5,965 nucleotides of DNA from Acidobacteriota bacterium. Its GTDB lineage: Bacteria > Acidobacteriota > Terriglobia > Acidiferrales > UBA7541. The stretch spans positions 1 to 5,965 of the forward strand of contig PMOV01000375.1 in NCBI GenBank assembly GCA_003161195.1, in the 5' to 3' direction. The position numbers were made by a program, and so were the translations under genes. Shown in pieces: positions 1 through 3,723 of this stretch (its first letter is position 1; the number at the start of each line of letters is the position of its first letter). Below the pieces are notes generated by a model. The model saw only the letters and a list, made by a program, of their open reading frames with translations, had not been told where the DNA came from and searched no databases.

Positions 1-1
1 A

Positions 2-88
2 AATTACGTCACCGTCGATCTCGGCGGCGACAAATCCACCACCCAAGTCGGGAACTGGGTTAGTGGAAAAGTCAGTCCCGTGGCTTGA
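2..88 (+). CDS. C-terminal tail of an unidentified protein (partial, 5' end outside window)
   Basis: An open frame enters from the left edge and stops at TGA 86-88, giving 28 residues that include VDLGGDKSTTQVGNWVSGKV and end in SPVA. Third codon positions are mostly C, as in the clearly real genes further right, whereas the other two plus frames here do not show this. I do not recognise the family; the short, polar, beta-rich tail could end a secreted or surface protein, but that is a guess. The last 17 bases overlap the end of the minus-strand gene that stops at 72, so the two genes converge with no room for a separate terminator. The assignment rests on codon bias alone. Confidence 0.5.
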   Translation, partial: NYVTVDLGGDKSTTQVGNWVSGKVSPVA

Positions 89-878
89 ATGCGTCAAGAA
101 CAGCCTCTGCGAAACCAGGCGCAGCTATTCGGTCAGGGCGCTTCGTAAATACCCAGCTTTGCGCTTCCCGCTTTGCAGTGTGAAGTATGTATGGTTGTTC
201 TCTAACTGGTGTTGGTCCTTCGGTCCAGCTCAGAGCCTTCATTAAATCTTGGTGCCACTCTCCGATCACGACCAAAACGAAGGCGGGTTGAAAGATTTTG
301 AGTTCGAGTTCCAAAAGCTTGATGCACCTATCCAGTTGATAGCTGCGTTGCATCTCAGAGGGATTTCGGCCGGCCTTCTCCTCGGTCGGCGCAATCTTGA
401 ACAGGTTTGTGCTCGCGAGTCTCGCAGCCCAATGAACGTCGTGAGGGTAATCAGGCCATCCTACCAAGATAGCTTTCGCGGCTCTCCAGTAGCCCGACCT
501 GCTCAAGCTGTACCCATGTCCGCCTGATTTGTCCCAGTACTCCCTGAGCCATACTTCCAAAGCAAACGGTCTGCTCGCCGCCTTCGATTTTATTTCGTTC
601 AATAGTTCCACTGATGGATTCGAGAGGTCCGACAAGCTCCAGCCGCTGTCTTCTCCGTTGGCCGCCCTCCCGATCAAAAGTAATCCGCTACCAGGCTGGT
701 AGCCGCTTCCCCATTGTGGCCAGTTGAAGCCGAACCTGACCTTCGACCGCTTAAATTCCGCGTCTCGACCAAAAATCTGATCGGCTCGCGCTCCAGCAAA
801 TTCCTTTAAGAGAAGAGTGTATTCGTCGTGATACTCCGGAGTCATATCCACTATGTGTTCTGGCAAACCTTCAAACAT
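72..878 (-). CDS. Uncharacterised protein with uracil-DNA-glycosylase-like fold hints
   Basis: This encodes 268 residues from ATG 878-876 (272 if the ATG at 890-888 is used). I prefer 878 because GGAG at 888-885 lies six bases upstream of it; the 890 ATG overlaps that GGAG and has no comparable site. Numbered from the longer start, the protein has a hydrophobic strand ending in a Gly-rich turn (LLLIGRAANG, 70-79), a SRSGYWRAAKAIL helix (130-142), a NLFKIAP segment followed by GRNPSEMQ (162-181), a strand QPAFVLVVIGEWHQDL (201-216), and a late WVFTKRPDR (246-254). This order of glycine-turn strand, Asn-containing strand, 'P-x-x-V-hydrophobic-G' strand and a basic-Pro turn resembles the UDG-like superfamily and related hypothetical proteins with a 'GRA-NG' motif, from memory only. 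The classic UDG catalytic Asp/Asn and His-Pro motifs are not clearly intact, so DNA glycosylase activity is not claimed. No signal peptide or membrane segment is visible, so it is probably cytoplasmic. It is AT-richer, with more mixed third positions than its neighbours, which suggests accessory or transferred status. It is apparently translationally coupled to the rhomboid gene upstream. Confidence 0.8.
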   Translation of the reverse strand: MFEGLPEHIVDMTPEYHDEYTLLLKEFAGARADQIFGRDAEFKRSKVRFGFNWPQWGSGYQPGSGLLLIGRAANGEDSGWSLSDLSNPSVELLNEIKSKAASRPFALEVWLREYWDKSGGHGYSLSRSGYWRAAKAILVGWPDYPHDVHWAARLASTNLFKIAPTEEKAGRNPSEMQRSYQLDRCIKLLELELKIFQPAFVLVVIGEWHQDLMKALSWTEGPTPVREQPYILHTAKREAQSWVFTKRPDRIAAPGFAEAVLDAFKPRD

Positions 879-879
879 A

Positions 880-1557
880 TTAGGCTCCATCCCTATTTGG
901 CCGCCCCGCCAATCCCGCCACCAGCATCCCCAAAATAAATCCTCCGACGTGCGCCCAGACCGCTACGCCTCCAGCCGCCATCGAGTTGGTGTCCACCGTA
1001 TTGATCGCCTCCAGAAACTGAATCACAAACCAGTATCCCAGTATAAAAATCGCCGGAATGGGCACCAGAAAAATAAACACCAGCGTCAAAATCCGCTCCC
1101 GAGGGAAGAGAATGATGTACGCGCCCATCACCCCGGAAATCGCACCGCTCGCCCCCAGCGCCGGCACCGTCGACCCCCAATTAAACGCCACGTGCAGTAG
1201 CCCCGACCCAATCCCGCAGAAAATATAAAAAATCAGATACGGCAGGTGGCCGAAGTAGTCCTCCACATTGTCGCCAAAGATCCACAGAAACAGCATGTTC
1301 CCGGCAATGTGCAGAATCCCGGAATGCAGAAACATGCTGGTCAACAGCGGCAGGAAGGCGCTTTCAAATCCCATGTGCCCGGCAAGAAACGCGTGAAACC
1401 GCGCCGGGACGGTAGCGTCGGCCAGAATGAACGCCTTAAACGCCCGCGGCGGCAGGCTGATCTCGTAAACAAAAACCGCAATGTTCGTCAGAATCAGCAG
1501 CACATTGACGACGGGAAAACTCGCGCGCGGATTCTCGTCTTTGAGAGGAATGAACAA
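880..1557 (-). CDS. Rhomboid family intramembrane serine protease
   Basis: The 225-residue membrane protein cleaves transmembrane or membrane-proximal substrates within the bilayer. The N-terminal FIPLKDENPR is typical of the family. Hydrophobic segments lie at about 15-31, 66-92, 105-126, 132-151, 156-182 and 197-217, consistent with a six-helix rhomboid core. The catalytic signature is complete: His83 and Asn87 in HIAGN (oxyanion region), Ser137 in GASG, and His203 in AHVGG, equivalent to the GlpG Ser-His dyad. The loop between Ser and His is somewhat longer than in E. coli GlpG, with the polar stretch around 184-197. The start is TTG at 1557-1555: it gives the canonical N-terminus, the frame upstream runs into TAG at 1593-1591 with no ATG, and GAAGGG (1572-1567) lies nine bases before it. 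The natural substrate cannot be inferred. It is followed immediately by the uncharacterised gene ending at 72, with which it probably shares a transcript. Confidence 0.95.
   Translation of the reverse strand: MFIPLKDENPRASFPVVNVLLILTNIAVFVYEISLPPRAFKAFILADATVPARFHAFLAGHMGFESAFLPLLTSMFLHSGILHIAGNMLFLWIFGDNVEDYFGHLPYLIFYIFCGIGSGLLHVAFNWGSTVPALGASGAISGVMGAYIILFPRERILTLVFIFLVPIPAIFILGYWFVIQFLEAINTVDTNSMAAGGVAVWAHVGGFILGMLVAGLAGRPNRDGA
885..888 (-). promoter_or_regulatory. Shine-Dalgarno GGAG that decides the start at 878
   Basis: On the minus strand the bases read GGAG, CCTAAT, ATG: a core ribosome-binding site six bases before the ATG at 878-876. It lies within the last codons of the rhomboid gene, whose TAA is at 882-880, leaving one base between stop and start. 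This favours termination-reinitiation coupling and argues against the ATG at 890-888. Confidence 0.6.
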
Positions 1558-1614
1558 GTAGGATGGCCCTTCGCAGAGTATCCAAATCCCCTAAAATTGC
1601 AAATCGCCTCTCTA

Positions 1615-1654
1615 GGGAGCGCCGATCTCCCGATTTAGCGGGTTTCTGCAACCC
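1615..1654. other. Two small stem-loops in the probable rhomboid leader
   Basis: GGGAG 1615-1619 pairs with CTCCC 1627-1631 across a seven-base loop, and GGGTT 1640-1644 pairs with AACCC 1650-1654 across five bases. Both have 5-bp stems. They lie 60-100 bases before the TTG start of the rhomboid gene and could form in its 5' leader. Stems this short can arise by chance, and no known riboswitch is recognised. Confidence 0.25.
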
Positions 1655-1670
1655 AGGCAGGGAAGTGTCC

Positions 1671-1736
1671 GTCAAGCGCGTCCGATAATGTCAAGCAACC
1701 AGGGGCGTAGTTAACAGAATCCCTTCGGCCGTCAAG
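1671..1736 (-). repeat. Three directly repeated CTTGAC motifs upstream of the rhomboid gene
   Basis: GTCAAG on the plus strand (CTTGAC on the minus) occurs at 1671-1676, 1690-1695 and 1731-1736, all in the same orientation. The first two share GTCAAGC and are 19 bases apart. The middle one extends to a perfect TTGACA -35 hexamer on the minus strand, directed at the rhomboid gene. Without a matching -10 box the regulatory reading is tentative; these could be -35 elements, an operator array or chance. Confidence 0.3.
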
Positions 1737-1802
1737 TCACGCGCCATCGCTGGGTTTTCGAAGTTTTCGAGAAAGGCAACGCGCCGCCAGAGTGCCTTCC
1801 GA

Positions 1803-1829
1803 GTAGCGCCGGCGAGACGCCGGCGCTAC
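1803..1829. repeat. REP-like perfect 12-bp inverted repeat (stem-loop)
   Basis: The left arm GTAGCGCCGGCG (1803-1814) and right arm CGCCGGCGCTAC (1818-1829) are exact reverse complements around the trinucleotide AGA. The stem is almost pure GC. There is no T-tract on either side, so it is not a textbook intrinsic terminator. Its position between divergent genes, its composition and its clean symmetry match the short intergenic palindromes (REP-type) that are dispersed in many GC-rich genomes. Only this copy is present in the window, so the dispersed nature is inferred. Confidence 0.7.
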
Positions 1830-1978
1830 AAAGAATCGCCAGCGCACTTCCTCCTCCGAGAAAAAATCCTCGCCGCGCCACGATTTCTCCCGCAATACAT
1901 TGCGCACAATCCACCCATATGAGAAAATTCCGTTCGGCTTTTTGCGACGAACTTGACCGCATGGGTCTTTCAGGTTGC

Positions 1979-1992
1979 GTCGGCGCGCCGAC
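1979..1992. repeat. 14-bp perfect palindrome just before the recO start
   Basis: GTCGGCGCGCCGAC is its own reverse complement and ends seven bases before the ATG at 2000. The same 14 bases recur at 4050-4063 inside glyS. In the recO leader it could form a hairpin or bind a dimeric protein close to the ribosome site. The second copy falls in a conserved protein segment (VGAPTRA), so the recurrence may be a product of GC-rich composition. Confidence 0.4.
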
Positions 1993-1999
1993 CGCCTCA

Positions 2000-2752
2000 A
2001 TGCCCGCCATAGAAACGGAAGCCATCATCCTGCGCACTTTTCCCCTGGGCGAAGCCGACCGTCTGGTCAGTTTCTTCGGCCGCGCTTCCGGCAGGATGCG
2101 CGGTGTCGCGGCTGGCGCGCGCAGCGTCAAGAACCGTTACGGTTCCACGCTTAGCGTCATGTCCCACGTGCAACTCTGGTACGTTGAGAAGGAGACGCGG
2201 GAGCTGGTGCGCATTCAGCAGTGCGAGTTGCTCGAGTCGCTCAACAAGGCGCAGAGCGACTACGCTCTGAGCACCGGTCTGGCGATCGTCAGCGAAATTG
2301 CGGAACTCGTGCTCCCCGATCACGAAGTCTCGGAGCCCATGTTCCGCCTCATGCTGCTCACTGCTAGGGAAGTGGAGCGCACCGCGGACTGGACGTTGCC
2401 GGTCAGCTACTTCGCCTTCTGGACCGTGCGCCTCGGCGGCTGGCTCCCGCGCTTTGACCGCTGCGCCAAGTGCGGCACGCCGTTCGCCGCGCAACCGTCG
2501 TACGCTGCGGGCTGGGCCGACGGGCTGTATTGCGAGAATTGCCGCTCAGCAGGCATGCGCGTCGTGGGCGCCGAAGCGCGCAAGTTGGCAGAAGCCTTCG
2601 CGGGTACAAGTTTGGATCGCTTAGGTTCAAGTGAAACTGGAATTCCACCTATGACGCGCGCCGCAGAAGAACTTCGCGAGGCCGCGTTGAACTGGATCGA
2701 GCATCACACGGAAAAAAAGCTGGGCACGCGCAGAATGCTGGAGACGACTTGA
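2000..2752 (+). CDS. recO: DNA repair protein RecO
   Basis: RecO works with RecR and RecF to load RecA onto SSB-coated single-stranded DNA at gaps and to anneal complementary strands. From ATG 2000-2002 the protein has 250 residues, normal for the family. The N-terminal OB-fold opens with ETEAIILRTFPLGEADRLVS (5-24) and continues through GVAAGARSVKNRYGSTL (35-51). A helical domain follows. A C-terminal zinc ribbon has Cys155-x2-Cys158 and Cys178-x2-Cys181. The reading frame is open further upstream, with ATGs at 1961 and 1919, but the family's N-terminus aligns with the ATG at 2000 and the 27 extra residues look non-conserved. None of the three starts has a visible Shine-Dalgarno, so the choice rests on homology. 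It is first in an operon with glyQ and glyS; its TGA stop overlaps the glyQ start. In Firmicutes recO also precedes glyQ-glyS. Confidence 0.95.
   Translation: MPAIETEAIILRTFPLGEADRLVSFFGRASGRMRGVAAGARSVKNRYGSTLSVMSHVQLWYVEKETRELVRIQQCELLESLNKAQSDYALSTGLAIVSEIAELVLPDHEVSEPMFRLMLLTAREVERTADWTLPVSYFAFWTVRLGGWLPRFDRCAKCGTPFAAQPSYAAGWADGLYCENCRSAGMRVVGAEARKLAEAFAGTSLDRLGSSETGIPPMTRAAEELREAALNWIEHHTEKKLGTRRMLETT
2740..2744 (+). promoter_or_regulatory. Shine-Dalgarno for the TTG start of glyQ
   Basis: GGAGA lies inside the last codons of recO; five bases separate its GGAG core (2740-2743) from TTG 2749-2751. It is the main local evidence that translation begins at this non-ATG codon and is coupled to the end of recO. 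Confidence 0.6.
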
Positions 2753-3723
2753 CATCTAAAGTAAAACTTGAATCCAAGCTCCAGATCAAAGGGACGACCA
2801 AAGGTCTCCTGTTTCAGGACCTCATTCTGAAGCTCTCTCACTTCTGGGTGAAGCAGGGTTGCGTTTTGCAGCAGCCGTACGACGTCGAAGTCGGCGCCGG
2901 TACCATGCATCCGGAAACATTTCTCCGTGTGCTCGGTCCACAGCCATATCGCGTAGCTTTCGTGCAACCCAGCCGTCGCCCCGCCGACGGCCGCTACGGC
3001 GAAAATCCCAATCGCCTCTACAAGCACTCGCAATTTCAAGTGATTTTGAAACCCTCGCCGACAGACGTGCAGGACATGTACCTCGAAAGCCTCGCCGCCA
3101 TCGGTATCGACCTGAAAATCCACGACGTGCGCTTTGAAGAAGACAATTGGGAATCCCCCACCCTAGGCGCCTGGGGCATCGGCTGGCAAGTCCTGCTCGA
3201 CGGCCTCGAAATCACGCAATTCACCTATTTCCAGCAAAGCGGCGGCATCGACCTGGACCCCATCTCCGTCGAGCTGACCTACGGCCTCGAGCGCATCTGC
3301 GCTTTCCTGCAAGGCGTCGAAAGCGTCTACGACATTCGCTGGTCCGCCGACAAAACCTACGGCGACATCCGCCTCATGGAAGAGCAGCAATTCTCCGAAT
3401 ACAGCTTCGATCGCAGCGATGCCGAAGCCATTCGCGCGGAATTCGAGCTGCACGAGAAGCAAGCCAAGGAACTCTTGCAAGCCTATAAATTCGTCGAAGG
3501 TCCTGCGCGCCACCGCTTCCCGCTGCTCGCCGCCTACGATCACTGCTTAAAGTGTTCCCACCTCTTCAACTTGATGGACGCCCGCGGCGTGATCTCCACC
3601 ACCGAACGCGCCGCGCTCATGGCGCGCGTGCGCAGCATCGCCTGCCGCACCGCCGCTAACTATCTCGAGCAAATTGGCGGTCCGCTCGTCCGCCGCGAAG
3701 TTGGTTCCGAGGTGCGCGCATGA
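2749..3723 (+). CDS. glyQ: Glycyl-tRNA synthetase alpha subunit
   Basis: This is the catalytic class II subunit of the alpha2beta2 glycyl-tRNA synthetase, which activates glycine with ATP and, with GlyS, charges tRNA-Gly in the cytoplasm. It has 324 residues, against about 300 in E. coli; the excess is a basic N-terminal stretch of about 20 residues before LLFQDLILKL. Family blocks are intact: VGAGTMHPETFLR (48-60), QPSRRPADGRYGENPNRL (73-90, motif 2 region), WESPTLGAWGIGW (134-146), QFTYFQQSGGIDL (157-169), ELTYGLERI (175-183, motif 3) and HLFNLMDARGVIS (271-283). The start is TTG at 2749-2751, overlapping the recO stop as TTGA and preceded by GGAGA (2740-2744) with a short, good spacing. 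No in-frame ATG precedes the conserved core. Its own stop overlaps glyS. Stoichiometric synthesis with GlyS by translational coupling is the obvious inference. Confidence 0.97.
   Translation: MTSKVKLESKLQIKGTTKGLLFQDLILKLSHFWVKQGCVLQQPYDVEVGAGTMHPETFLRVLGPQPYRVAFVQPSRRPADGRYGENPNRLYKHSQFQVILKPSPTDVQDMYLESLAAIGIDLKIHDVRFEEDNWESPTLGAWGIGWQVLLDGLEITQFTYFQQSGGIDLDPISVELTYGLERICAFLQGVESVYDIRWSADKTYGDIRLMEEQQFSEYSFDRSDAEAIRAEFELHEKQAKELLQAYKFVEGPARHRFPLLAAYDHCLKCSHLFNLMDARGVISTTERAALMARVRSIACRTAANYLEQIGGPLVRREVGSEVRA
3709..3712 (+). promoter_or_regulatory. Shine-Dalgarno for glyS
   Basis: GAGG, within the final codons of glyQ, sits seven bases before ATG 3720-3722. Together with the ATGA stop-start overlap it supports coupled translation of the two synthetase subunits. 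Confidence 0.55.

Larger units (their letters stand above)
1558..1999. other. Divergent intergenic region, no credible gene
   Basis: About 440 bases separate the minus-strand rhomboid gene from plus-strand recO. Open frames here show no family signature, have no ribosome-binding site, and the longest minus-strand ones read straight through the stem-loop at 1803-1829. What can be seen is that stem-loop, three copies of CTTGAC on the minus strand (1736-1731, 1695-1690, 1676-1671), and two short hairpins near 1615-1654 in what would be the rhomboid leader. Promoters for both flanking operons should lie here. I found a TTGACA (minus, 1694-1689) but no convincing -10 box at the right spacing. Confidence 0.6.

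Noticed and set aside
63..527. Plus-strand frames opposite the UDG-like gene
   Set aside because: Antisense shadows with no ribosome sites and no recognisable protein features.
72..1557. The rhomboid plus UDG-like pair as a defined anti-phage system
   Set aside because: There is no further nuclease, sensor or toxin nearby, and no known system matches this pair; adjacency alone does not support the claim.
1803..1829. Stem-loop as an intrinsic terminator
   Set aside because: No T-tract follows either arm, and it lies between divergent genes where no transcript needs to end.
1732..2130. Minus-strand open frames of 80-130 codons across the intergenic region
   Set aside because: They read through the stem-loop and into recO antisense, have no family signature or ribosome site, and have compositionally odd proteins.
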